From the NCBI GenBank assembly GCA_947305585.1, contig CAMZDY010000066.1, positions 1 to 6,046 on the forward strand: a stretch of DNA of 6,046 bases, read 5' to 3'. This DNA comes from an uncultured Verrucomicrobiota bacterium (GTDB lineage Bacteria; Verrucomicrobiota; Kiritimatiellia; RFP12; UBA1067). Below, one piece after another: positions 1-6,002 of the stretch. The position numbers were made by a program, and so were the translations under genes. Every line of letters starts with the position of its first letter. The first letter of the stretch is position 1. The notes under the pieces are model-generated. The model searched no databases. It worked only from the letters and a program-made list of their open reading frames with translations, and was not told the origin of the DNA.

Positions 1-51
<51 letters not shown>

Positions 52-91
52 TCCTCCCGTCTTCCAGCCGATAAAAAGTTGCAGAAAACAC

Positions 92-120
92 TTGCAATTT
101 CGGCGGAAATATGATATAAT
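92..120 (+). promoter_or_regulatory. sigma70-type promoter with extended -10
   Basis: A TTGCAA -35 box (92-97) is separated by 17 bases from a perfect TATAAT -10 box (115-120). A TGN extended -10 element sits at 112-114. The start point should fall near 127, giving a leader of about 27 bases that carries the GGGAGG ribosome site of the first cistron. The region is AT-rich against GC-rich surroundings. No other comparable promoter is visible before the end of the cluster, so this one probably serves all seven genes. A short dyad, ATTTC-GGCG-GAAAT (97-110), occupies the spacer. Confidence 0.88.
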
Positions 121-138
121 ACAGTCAGAAAATCTGAT

Positions 139-144
139 GGGAGG
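139..144 (+). promoter_or_regulatory. ribosome binding site fixing a TTG start
   Basis: GGGAGG lies 9 bases upstream of TTG at 154. An ATG at 137 overlaps this site but hits a stop after six codons. No other in-frame ATG, GTG or TTG lies between the predicted transcription start and 154, so the TTG is the best-supported start of the first gene. Confidence 0.7.
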
Positions 145-153
145 AACCGAGAC

Positions 154-567
154 TTGACGTTTTTCAGCATTTTGGCCAGCATATATCTGGGTGCGGGCGG
201 CGCTTTGCAGTTGGCGCAAGGCGGAGGAGACATGTCGCGCAAGGGCGGGGCGTGCTTGCGCGCAGGCTGGTATGCGAGCGACTTTCTGGCGGTGGAGTGC
301 GAGGCGGGATGGCTGGAGAACCAGTCGAGTCTGGCCGTCAAGGGACTGTGGCACTGGTGGGGCTACGAAAGGTTCGATCCGTTTTTCACGTTCGGCGGCC
401 GGGGCTGGTTCCATGACGGCGACGCGGGGCCTTGCGCGGGGACCGGGTTTTTCTACCATCTCGACGACCATTGGTCGCTGAGGGCGGATGCGGAGGCCAC
501 GCTGGGGCTGGAGCGCGACGTGGAGATGATATATTCGTTCGGGTTGGGGGTGCAGTATGAGTTCTGA
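154..567 (+). CDS. Short outer-membrane beta-barrel-like protein
   Basis: This is a predicted 137-residue protein that resembles small opacity/OmpA-type outer membrane beta-barrels. It is rich in Gly and aromatic residues, with alternating hydrophobic and polar stretches and Gly/Asp turns. Examples are FDPFFTFGGRGWFHD (74-88), a GTGFFYHLDDHWSLRADAEA stretch (96-115) and the final strand MIYSFGLGVQYEF. It ends in Phe, the usual C-terminal signature of BAM-inserted barrels. No clear signal peptide is visible: the N-terminus (MTFFSILASIYLGAGG) lacks a basic n-region and may already be a first strand. At 137 residues it is short for an eight-stranded barrel. The TTG start is chosen because of the GGGAGG site and the promoter just upstream. 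Its stop overlaps the next gene by 11 bases. The fold class is likely; the function is unknown. Confidence 0.7.
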   Translation: MTFFSILASIYLGAGGALQLAQGGGDMSRKGGACLRAGWYASDFLAVECEAGWLENQSSLAVKGLWHWWGYERFDPFFTFGGRGWFHDGDAGPCAGTGFFYHLDDHWSLRADAEATLGLERDVEMIYSFGLGVQYEF

Positions 568-1339
568 CGTGCGCGAAGAGTGGTACGACGCGGATTCGAA
601 GACCGCGATAACGATCGTGGACGTGGCGGGGGCGGCGCAGCGGCTCGCGGAGGGGCATCTCTGCGGTCCCACGAGCGCGCGTTTTCTGGCGGAGGGTCTG
701 GTGGAGGTGTCGCTCGTGTCGGGCGAGCTCGGGAGCGCGGAGGAAACCGTGAGCCTCCAGATGAAGTGCAAGGGTCCCTTGGGCGGAATGAACGTGGAGT
801 GCTCGGGCGACGGGAAGCTGAGGGGCTACACGGAAAAGAAGATTCTGGACGAGTTCGACGGATTGGGCCGGGCGGATGCGCGGAAGGTGGTGGGCGAAAA
901 GCAGATCCAGGTAACGCGGAGCGCGCCGGGCAAGATCCTCAGCCAGGCGATCGCCACCAACATCAACGGCTACCTCAACCAGAGTCTGCAGCGGAACGCG
1001 TCCATCAAGGTGTGGGCGGAGACGAGCGATGAGGGCAAGGTGCTGGGGGCGCGGGGCGTCATGGTGGAACGGATGCCCGATGCCGGGGACAAGGATTTCA
1101 AATGGCCGCCCAGGCTCAACCTCGCGGCGTCGTCCAGGACGATTTTGAAGGCGTTGGGGTTCGCGCAGGCGGAACTCAAAAAGACCTCGCCGCTCCAGTT
1201 CGGCTGCCGGTGCGGCATGGAGCGGGCGAAGGCGATGCTGGGCGCGCTGTCGGAGGAAGAGCGCAAGGGTCTCCCTGCCACGGTGGACGTGACGTGCCAC
1301 ATGTGCGGGCGGACGTATATGGTGAAAACGGGAGCATAG
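557..1339 (+). CDS. hslO: Hsp33 family redox-regulated molecular chaperone
   Basis: This predicted 260-residue cytoplasmic protein belongs to the Hsp33 family. In that family, oxidation releases zinc from four cysteines and switches on a holdase that protects unfolding proteins during oxidative stress. The hallmark C-terminal zinc module is intact: CRC (C217, C219) within FGCRCGMERAKAML, and CHMC (C247, C250) within VTCHMCGRTY, giving CxC-x27-CxxC. The N-terminal domain carries the conserved GPLGG (73-77) followed by VECSGDGKLRGY. The length is slightly below the usual 280-300 residues, mostly from a compact N-terminus. The ATG at 557 overlaps the barrel gene stop by 11 bases with a G-rich stretch (546-550) upstream, so translational coupling is likely. 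Two extra cysteines (C36, C71) lie outside the zinc module. The gene ends 6 bases before alr. Confidence 0.93.
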   Translation: MSSDVREEWYDADSKTAITIVDVAGAAQRLAEGHLCGPTSARFLAEGLVEVSLVSGELGSAEETVSLQMKCKGPLGGMNVECSGDGKLRGYTEKKILDEFDGLGRADARKVVGEKQIQVTRSAPGKILSQAIATNINGYLNQSLQRNASIKVWAETSDEGKVLGARGVMVERMPDAGDKDFKWPPRLNLAASSRTILKALGFAQAELKKTSPLQFGCRCGMERAKAMLGALSEEERKGLPATVDVTCHMCGRTYMVKTGA

Positions 1340-1345
1340 CAGACG

Positions 1346-2449
1346 ATGCAGCGGAGAGTTTGGGTGGAGATAGATCTCGCGGCGCTCAAGCGCAACTACG
1401 ACAAGATCGCGGCCAAGGTGAAGCCGTGCGAGGTGTTGTGCGTCCTCAAGGCGAACGCGTACGGGCTCGGGGTGAAAGACTACGCCAAGGTGCTGGGCGG
1501 GAATTTCGGCGTGGCGGAGCCGTTCGAGGCGCTGGAGCTGAAACGGGCGGTGCCGGGGGCGAGGGTGCAGATCCTTTCGTCCATCCTGCCGGACGAGATC
1601 GACGATATGGTCCAGGCCGGCGTGGTGCTGCCGGTGATCGACCTGGCGACCGCGAAGCTCATTTCGGAGGCGGCCGGGCGCAGGAAGAAACGCGCGAAGG
1701 TGCAGTTCAAGCTCGACACCGGAATGGGCAGGCTCGGCATCAAGCCGGACGAGGCGCTGGAGACGATGGAGCGGACGGCCCGGCTCCCCGGACTCGAGAT
1801 CGACGGCGTCTTTTCGCATTGCCCGATGGCGTACGATCCGGAAGATCCTTTCACCGGGCGGCAGATCAAGCGGTTCAAGGAACTGGTGGCGCAGGCGGAA
1901 AAGCGGGGGCTCCGGTTCCGCTACGTCCATATCGCGGCGAGCGACGCCATCAACAATTTCCCGGAGGCGTACCGCAAGCCGTTCAACCTGGTGCGCACGG
2001 GGATCAATCTGCACGGAAGTTTCGATCCCAACGGCCGGCGGAGCCTCAAGGTGGAGCCGGTACTGTCGCTCAAGACGCGCGTCGCCCAGGTGCGGGAACT
2101 CGAGGCGGGAACCACCTTGGGCTACGGGCGGACATGGTGCCTCAAGGAGCGGACGAAGGTGGCCACGATTTCGGCCGGCTACGCGGACGGGCTGCCGCTC
2201 GCGCTCACCAACCGGGGGCACGTGCTCATCAAGGGCAAGGTGTGTCCGGTGATCGGGCGGATTTCGATGGACTACACCACAGTGGACGCGAGCGCGGTGG
2301 ACGACGTGGCGCCGGGCGACGAGGTGACGTGTCTCGGGCGGAGCGGACGGCATTGCGTGACGCCGGACGACTGGGCGGCGCTTAAAGGCACCCACGCCTA
2401 CGACATCATCTGCTCGCTCGGGAGCCGGGTGGAAAGGAGGGCGAAGTGA
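1346..2449 (+). CDS. alr: Alanine racemase (PLP-dependent)
   Basis: This 367-residue enzyme interconverts L- and D-alanine in the cytoplasm, supplying D-Ala for peptidoglycan. The N-terminal PLP barrel contains VLKANAYGLG, with K35 the Schiff-base lysine and Y39. Next comes KLDTGMGRLGI, where K122 and R129 match the carbamylated Lys and PLP-pyridine Arg of Geobacillus Alr. Other expected active-site residues are H158 (FSHC), S199 (AASD) and R217 (VRTGI). The C-terminal domain has the catalytic tyrosine Y279 in ISAGYADGLP and the GRISMD motif (304-309). The length is normal for the family. One small oddity is LHG at 222-224, where the family usually has LYG or MYG. The ATG follows the hslO stop by 6 bases, with GGGAG 11 bases upstream. 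The stop overlaps the next start as GTGA. Confidence 0.96.
   Translation: MQRRVWVEIDLAALKRNYDKIAAKVKPCEVLCVLKANAYGLGVKDYAKVLGGNFGVAEPFEALELKRAVPGARVQILSSILPDEIDDMVQAGVVLPVIDLATAKLISEAAGRRKKRAKVQFKLDTGMGRLGIKPDEALETMERTARLPGLEIDGVFSHCPMAYDPEDPFTGRQIKRFKELVAQAEKRGLRFRYVHIAASDAINNFPEAYRKPFNLVRTGINLHGSFDPNGRRSLKVEPVLSLKTRVAQVRELEAGTTLGYGRTWCLKERTKVATISAGYADGLPLALTNRGHVLIKGKVCPVIGRISMDYTTVDASAVDDVAPGDEVTCLGRSGRHCVTPDDWAALKGTHAYDIICSLGSRVERRAK
2433..2440 (+). promoter_or_regulatory. Strong ribosome binding site for the GTG start at 2446
   Basis: AAAGGAGG lies 5 bases before the GTG at 2446, inside the end of alr. It supports the GTG start and independent initiation of the following gene, which overlaps the alr stop by 4 bases. 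Confidence 0.8.
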
Positions 2450-3009
2450 GCCAGGAATGGAATTTGCGGTCGCGCGGACACGTTTGCAGCATCTGCCAGC
2501 AGCCGCTCGAGGACCGGGCCAAGGTGGTGAGCGCGCTCAAGGAGGCGCAGGGCGGATACGAGCGGCGCGATTGCCATGCGGAGTGCTGGGCGGCGGAAAC
2601 GAGGGACTGGACGCCGTTTTCGCAGTGGGACGGGATCTATCTCGCGCCGGTCAAGGAGGAGAAGAAGGAGGCGCTCAAGAAGGAGGACGCGGGGGAGCTG
2701 CTGCGCAAGCTGGTGACGCTGGACGATCCGGCCATGAAGAACGTGGTGTACGTCTTGGCGGTGATGCTGGAGCGCGGGAAGATTCTCGTCGAGCGCGACG
2801 CCAAGCCGCAGGAGGACGGAACGATTTTGCGGGTGTACGAGGACCGGAAGAACGGCGACACGTTCGTCATCCTCGATCCCCGGCTGAGGTTGGAGAACCT
2901 CGGCGAAGTGCAACAGCAGGTGGTGGCGCTACTGAGCGGCACCAAAACCCTGGGAGAGGTGAGTGCAGAGGAAGAAACAGGCGAAACAGCTCAGCCCCAA
3001 ACAGCGTAA
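2446..3009 (+). CDS. Uncharacterised protein with N-terminal C4 zinc-finger-like motif
   Basis: I cannot name a function for this 187-residue protein. The N-terminus has a treble-clef or ribbon-like pattern, HVCSIC (C14, C17) and RDCHAEC (C43, C47), that could bind one zinc; H12 and H44 are nearby. A Lys/Glu-rich linker (70-82) leads to a likely alpha/beta domain: LLRKLVTLDD, VVYVLAVMLERGKILVE, then strands ILRVYED and TFVILDPRL, and a helix EVQQQVVALLSG. From memory this matches a family of hypothetical proteins common in Planctomycetes, Verrucomicrobia and Lentisphaerae genomes. In many of those the N-terminal cysteines are only partly kept. The last 17 residues are acidic and are encoded in DNA shared with the SNF2 start. 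Coupling to alr upstream and SNF2 downstream suggests co-expression. A cytoplasmic role is likely, since no signal or membrane segment is visible. Confidence 0.85.
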   Translation: MSQEWNLRSRGHVCSICQQPLEDRAKVVSALKEAQGGYERRDCHAECWAAETRDWTPFSQWDGIYLAPVKEEKKEALKKEDAGELLRKLVTLDDPAMKNVVYVLAVMLERGKILVERDAKPQEDGTILRVYEDRKNGDTFVILDPRLRLENLGEVQQQVVALLSGTKTLGEVSAEEETGETAQPQTA

Positions 3010-5251
3010 CGCGCTGGAGCAGGTGGCCGCGGGCAGGTTCTATCCGGACCTCGTGAAAGAGGAGGACGGATACTACGCCCGTTGGCGGGGGCTGGACGAC
3101 AACCTGTGGGTGGACGAGTGGATGCGTGAGTGCGTGGTGACGCCGCTCACGGCGAGGACGGACAATATGGTTTTCGCCACGCTCCACGATGCGTGGATGG
3201 CGGCGCTCAAATCGGAATCGGGCAAGGTGGAGTGGGGGGACGAGGCGGAGTGCGCCAAGTTCGCGGAGGAGCTCAAGAAGTGGCGCGCGGGGGCCGACCG
3301 GGTCAAGCTGGATTTCGAGTTCGACAGCGCCGCGCTTACGCTTTCGACGAAAATGCCCAAGGGGTTTCTGGAATACCGGGAGCTGGGCCTCGCCACGTTC
3401 GTCTGCGGCAGTTTGAGGGGGCTTAAGCGCAAGGGGGACCGGCTGGAAAACCGGATGACGCAGGAAGAGGCGGCGCAATTCGTGGAACAGGAGGCGGCGG
3501 AGCTGCGAGGGGCCGGGTACGGGCTCAAGGGCGTGGAGGAGCGCGCGGAAGTGGCGGTGGACGCCACAGTGGAAGGTCTGGAGGAGACCAAGGCCCGGCT
3601 GAAACTGGTGGTGAAGGTGGACGGAGAGCCGGTGGGGATCGAGGACGTGAAGCGGCTCCTGGAGCAGCATTCGACGCTCGTATTCTTCCGCAACCGCTGG
3701 ATTCTGGTGGACGTGAATCTCCTCAAGCAGGCGCTGCGGGCGCTCGAGAAGGTGGACGGCGCCGAAATGAACAAGGCGCAGGCGGTCGCGTTCATGACGG
3801 GGATCGGGCGGATCGGAGACCTGGAGACGAAGGAACTGGAGGCGAAAGGCTGGGTGCGCGGGCTCTTGAACGACATGCGTTCGCACGGCAAGACGCTGAA
3901 GCCGCCGGAGCGGATCGAGGGGCTCAAGGTGGAACTGCGCGATTACCAGAAGCGCGGGGTGGCGTGGCTTTCCTTCATGACGGAAAACGGTTTCGGGGCG
4001 CTCCTCGCCGACGACATGGGGCTGGGCAAGACGGTGCAGGCGATCGGCTGGATGCTGGTCAATCTCGGCCGGAGCGAGGGTCCGGTGCTGGTGGTGGCGC
4101 CGGTGACGCTGATGGGCAACTGGCGCAAGGAGCTGGAGAAGTTCGCGCCCGGGCTCAAGGTCTACGTGCATCACGGCGACGCCAGATTCTCCGGCGCGGG
4201 GTTCGCGGATGCGGCGCGGAAAAGTCAGGTGGTGCTTACGAGCTACGCTCTCCTGGTGCGCGACTATTCGCTCTTCGCCGGCTTCCGGTGGGGCGGGATG
4301 GTGCTCGACGAGGCGCAGATCATCAAGAACGCCAACACGCTCGTGTCGACTGCGGTCTACAAGCTGAGGCCGAAGAACCGCATCGCGCTCACCGGCACGC
4401 CGATCGAAAACTCGGTGGCCGATCTCTGGAGCATCGAGCGGTTCCTGAACCCGGGGCTCCTGGGCGACCACAAGTCGTTCACCGAGCGGTTCGTGAACCC
4501 CATCGCCTCCAAGGTGGATTCGGCGCAAGGCAAGAAACTGAAGCGCATCCTGGAGCCGTTCGTGCTGAGGCGGCTCAAGGCGGACGAGACGATCGCGGGC
4601 GAGCTGGGGGAGAAGCGCGAGGTCAAGGAGTATTGCGAACTCCTGCCGGGCGACCGCGGACGCTACGAGAACGCGCTCGCCGAATTCCGGTTTTCGGAGA
4701 AACGGCAGGGCGACGTGCTGGCGCTCATCACGGAACTCAAGCTCATCTGCGACGGCGAAGGCAAGCTCAACTACCTCATCACGCTTCTCGACAAGATCTT
4801 CGCCGCCGGGGAGAGCGCGCTCGTGTTCACTCAGTACGCCAAGATCGGGGCGGTCATCGCGCGGAGGCTCCACGACCGGTACGGACGGAAGTTTCCGTTC
4901 CTGCACGGGGCGCTGTCCACCAAGTCGCGCGAGAAGGAGATCGCGAAATTCCGGGACGACGAAACCCCGAGCGCGTTCGTGCTCAGTCTCAAGGCGGGCG
5001 GGTTCGGTCTCAATCTCACCAAGGCCACGCACGTCATCCATTTCGACCGGTGGTGGAATCCGGCCGTCGAGAACCAGGCGACGGACCGCGCGCACCGGAT
5101 CGGACAGGACAAGCGGGTGATGGTGCATACGCTCATCACCACCGGCACCATCGAGGAGCACGTGGACGAGATCCTGGAGCGCAAGGGAAGTCTCGTGAAC
5201 CTCATGAGTTTCACGGGCGACGAATTCTTCAAACTGGTGGAACTGTCATGA
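2963..5251 (+). CDS. SNF2-family ATPase/helicase (DEAD/DEAH superfamily 2)
   Basis: This 762-residue protein is a bacterial SNF2/HepA-like double-stranded nucleic acid translocase. The C-terminal half carries both RecA lobes: Walker A in ADDMGLGKTVQA (K356), motif Ia VLVVAPVTLMGNW (375-387), DEAQ Walker B (449-452), motif III LTGTP (476-480), motif IV LVFTQY (620-625), motif V LKAGGFGLNL, and motif VI QATDRAHRIGQ (705-715) with arginine-finger candidates R709 and R712. The N-terminal region has a segment, about 200-315 (FFRNRWILVD, then GWVRGLLNDMR), like the SNF2-associated DUF3670 domain found in such proteins. The GTG at 2963 directly follows an in-frame TGA, so it is the earliest possible start. 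GGGAG lies 6 bases upstream and the next ATG is far downstream at 3122. The gene overlaps its predecessor by 47 bases and the SWIM gene by 4. All catalytic motifs are intact. The physiological substrate is unknown. Confidence 0.96.
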   Translation: MQRKKQAKQLSPKQRNALEQVAAGRFYPDLVKEEDGYYARWRGLDDNLWVDEWMRECVVTPLTARTDNMVFATLHDAWMAALKSESGKVEWGDEAECAKFAEELKKWRAGADRVKLDFEFDSAALTLSTKMPKGFLEYRELGLATFVCGSLRGLKRKGDRLENRMTQEEAAQFVEQEAAELRGAGYGLKGVEERAEVAVDATVEGLEETKARLKLVVKVDGEPVGIEDVKRLLEQHSTLVFFRNRWILVDVNLLKQALRALEKVDGAEMNKAQAVAFMTGIGRIGDLETKELEAKGWVRGLLNDMRSHGKTLKPPERIEGLKVELRDYQKRGVAWLSFMTENGFGALLADDMGLGKTVQAIGWMLVNLGRSEGPVLVVAPVTLMGNWRKELEKFAPGLKVYVHHGDARFSGAGFADAARKSQVVLTSYALLVRDYSLFAGFRWGGMVLDEAQIIKNANTLVSTAVYKLRPKNRIALTGTPIENSVADLWSIERFLNPGLLGDHKSFTERFVNPIASKVDSAQGKKLKRILEPFVLRRLKADETIAGELGEKREVKEYCELLPGDRGRYENALAEFRFSEKRQGDVLALITELKLICDGEGKLNYLITLLDKIFAAGESALVFTQYAKIGAVIARRLHDRYGRKFPFLHGALSTKSREKEIAKFRDDETPSAFVLSLKAGGFGLNLTKATHVIHFDRWWNPAVENQATDRAHRIGQDKRVMVHTLITTGTIEEHVDEILERKGSLVNLMSFTGDEFFKLVELS

Positions 5252-5838
5252 GCCGACGCAATCTTTATCCGCCCCGTTTCCCCAAGTTCGCCACCGGCAT
5301 CCGCGCGCAGGTGCGGGGCGACACGGCGTTCGCGCGCAACTGGTGGTGGCAGAAGTGGCTGAAGGTCGTGGAGCGCATCGGCATGGGGGTGCGGCTCGGG
5401 AAGGGCAAGAACTACGCCACCTCCGGACAGGTGACGGAGCTGAAGATCGAAGGCCCCCGGGTGAAGGCCAAGGTCTTGGGGCTCCGGGAGAACCCTTACG
5501 AGGTGTCGCTGGAGTTCCGCCAGCCGGATGCGGAGCAAAAGCGGCGGATCGTCGAAAAACTGCGCGAGGAGCCGATAACGGTCGCTAGACTGCTGGCGGA
5601 CGATCTGCCGCTGGAGGTCGAGGAGTTCTTCCGGGCGGAGGGTCTCGAGCTCTTTCCGGGCGAGAAACTGGGCGAAGGCGCGTACGACATGACGGTCGGC
5701 TGCAACTGTCCCGACTGGGCCAATCCCTGCAAGCATTCGATCGCGGTTTTGTACATTTTGGGCGAAGAAGTGGCCAGAAGGCCGCTTACTTTGCTGGGGT
5801 TGCGCGGCATTGAAGCGGAGGAGCTGTATGAAAATTGA
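5248..5838 (+). CDS. SWIM zinc-finger protein, SNF2 partner
   Basis: This 196-residue cytoplasmic protein has a clear SWIM finger, CNCPDWANPCKH, with zinc ligands C152, C154, C161 and H163 (CxC-x6-CxH). It is followed by the usual helix SIAVLYILGEEVARRPLTLL. The N-terminal part has the family's aromatic cluster NWWWQKWLKVVE (31-42) and LGKGKNYATSGQVTEL (50-65), which matches the 'GR(S/T)Yxx.G.V' block of bacterial SWIM proteins. SWIM fingers bind DNA or proteins. In bacteria this type sits next to, or is fused to, SNF2 ATPases, so it probably targets or regulates the upstream enzyme. The ATGA overlap of 4 bases with the SNF2 stop shows tight coupling. It is somewhat short for the family because the LRG-type C-terminal region ends early. 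An 11-base overlap then starts the next small gene. Confidence 0.93.
   Translation: MSRRNLYPPRFPKFATGIRAQVRGDTAFARNWWWQKWLKVVERIGMGVRLGKGKNYATSGQVTELKIEGPRVKAKVLGLRENPYEVSLEFRQPDAEQKRRIVEKLREEPITVARLLADDLPLEVEEFFRAEGLELFPGEKLGEGAYDMTVGCNCPDWANPCKHSIAVLYILGEEVARRPLTLLGLRGIEAEELYEN
5817..5821 (+). promoter_or_regulatory. Ribosome binding site supporting the 46-residue ORF
   Basis: GGAGG (extended to GGAGGAG through 5823) lies 6 bases before the ATG at 5828, inside the end of the SWIM gene. This near-ideal site and spacing is the main sign that the small ORF is translated. Confidence 0.65.
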
Positions 5839-5968
5839 CCTTGCGGTTTTGCGCCGGATGGGGCCGATTCCCTTCTGGCGGGGCGAGAAGAAATTCATGG
5901 ACCAGATGGAGCTCCTCTACAAGAAGGCGATAGAAAAATCGACAAAAACCCTTGACGAACACGACTGA
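5828..5968 (+). CDS. Small 46-residue protein, possible detached SWIM-protein tail
   Basis: This small gene starts with ATGAAAATTGA, overlapping the SWIM stop by 11 bases, and has a strong GGAGG site 6 bases upstream. It encodes 46 residues ending in TGA at 5966-5968. The first part is LAVLRRMGPIPFWRG, followed by a Lys-rich helix-like segment MDQMELLYKKAIEKSTK. There is no cysteine, signal peptide or membrane segment. I do not recognise it as a named family. The segment resembles, from memory, C-terminal tails with an 'LGPPPFW' block seen after the SWIM domain in some longer bacterial SWIM proteins. It may thus be a separated C-terminal piece of the partner protein or a dedicated small subunit. 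It could alternatively be a non-functional remnant. Its last codons contain the -35 box of the tRNA promoter. Confidence 0.7.
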   Translation: MKIDLAVLRRMGPIPFWRGEKKFMDQMELLYKKAIEKSTKTLDEHD

Positions 5969-5981
5969 TTTTTGGTATAAT
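5952..5981 (+). promoter_or_regulatory. sigma70-type promoter for the downstream tRNA
   Basis: TTGACG (5952-5957) is separated by 18 bases from a perfect TATAAT (5976-5981), with a TGG extended -10 element at 5973-5975. The predicted start near 5988 lies about 15 bases before the tRNA 5' end. The -35 box lies inside the last 17 coding bases of the 46-residue gene. No terminator hairpin separates the protein operon from the tRNA, so some read-through from the operon is possible. Confidence 0.87.
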
Positions 5982-6002
5982 ATCATTCACTTAACCTCAA
6001 AA

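Noticed and set aside
137..157. ATG at 137 as start of the first gene
   Set aside because: It reads only six codons before a stop and lies on top of the GGGAGG ribosome site that serves the TTG at 154.
1102..2385. Plus-strand 427-codon frame overlapping hslO and alr
   Set aside because: It is a low-complexity Gly/Arg/Ala product in an alternative frame of two well-supported genes, with no family resemblance.
386..2395. Long minus-strand open frame of 669 codons opposite hslO and alr
   Set aside because: It is rich in Arg, His, Leu and Pro, has no recognisable domain, and mirrors genes with clear catalytic motifs on the plus strand. Avoidance of TTA, CTA and TCA codons in the GC-rich sense genes leaves the antisense frame open.
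2867..5161. Long minus-strand open frame of 764 codons opposite the SNF2 gene
   Set aside because: It has the same Arg/His/Leu-rich antisense composition and no domains. The plus strand carries all SNF2 motifs intact.
3964..5247. Possible N-terminal extension of the SWIM protein reading back to 3964
   Set aside because: The frame is open, but the translation is Arg/Gly/Ala-rich shadow of the SNF2 gene. The ATG at 5248 with its ATGA overlap starts exactly where SWIM-like sequence begins.
2446..5838. SNF2 gene as part of a DISARM-type or other known defence system
   Set aside because: DISARM needs drmA/drmB/drmC and a methyltransferase, none of which is present. The neighbours are hslO, alr and a SWIM gene, so there is no sequence basis for a defence assignment.
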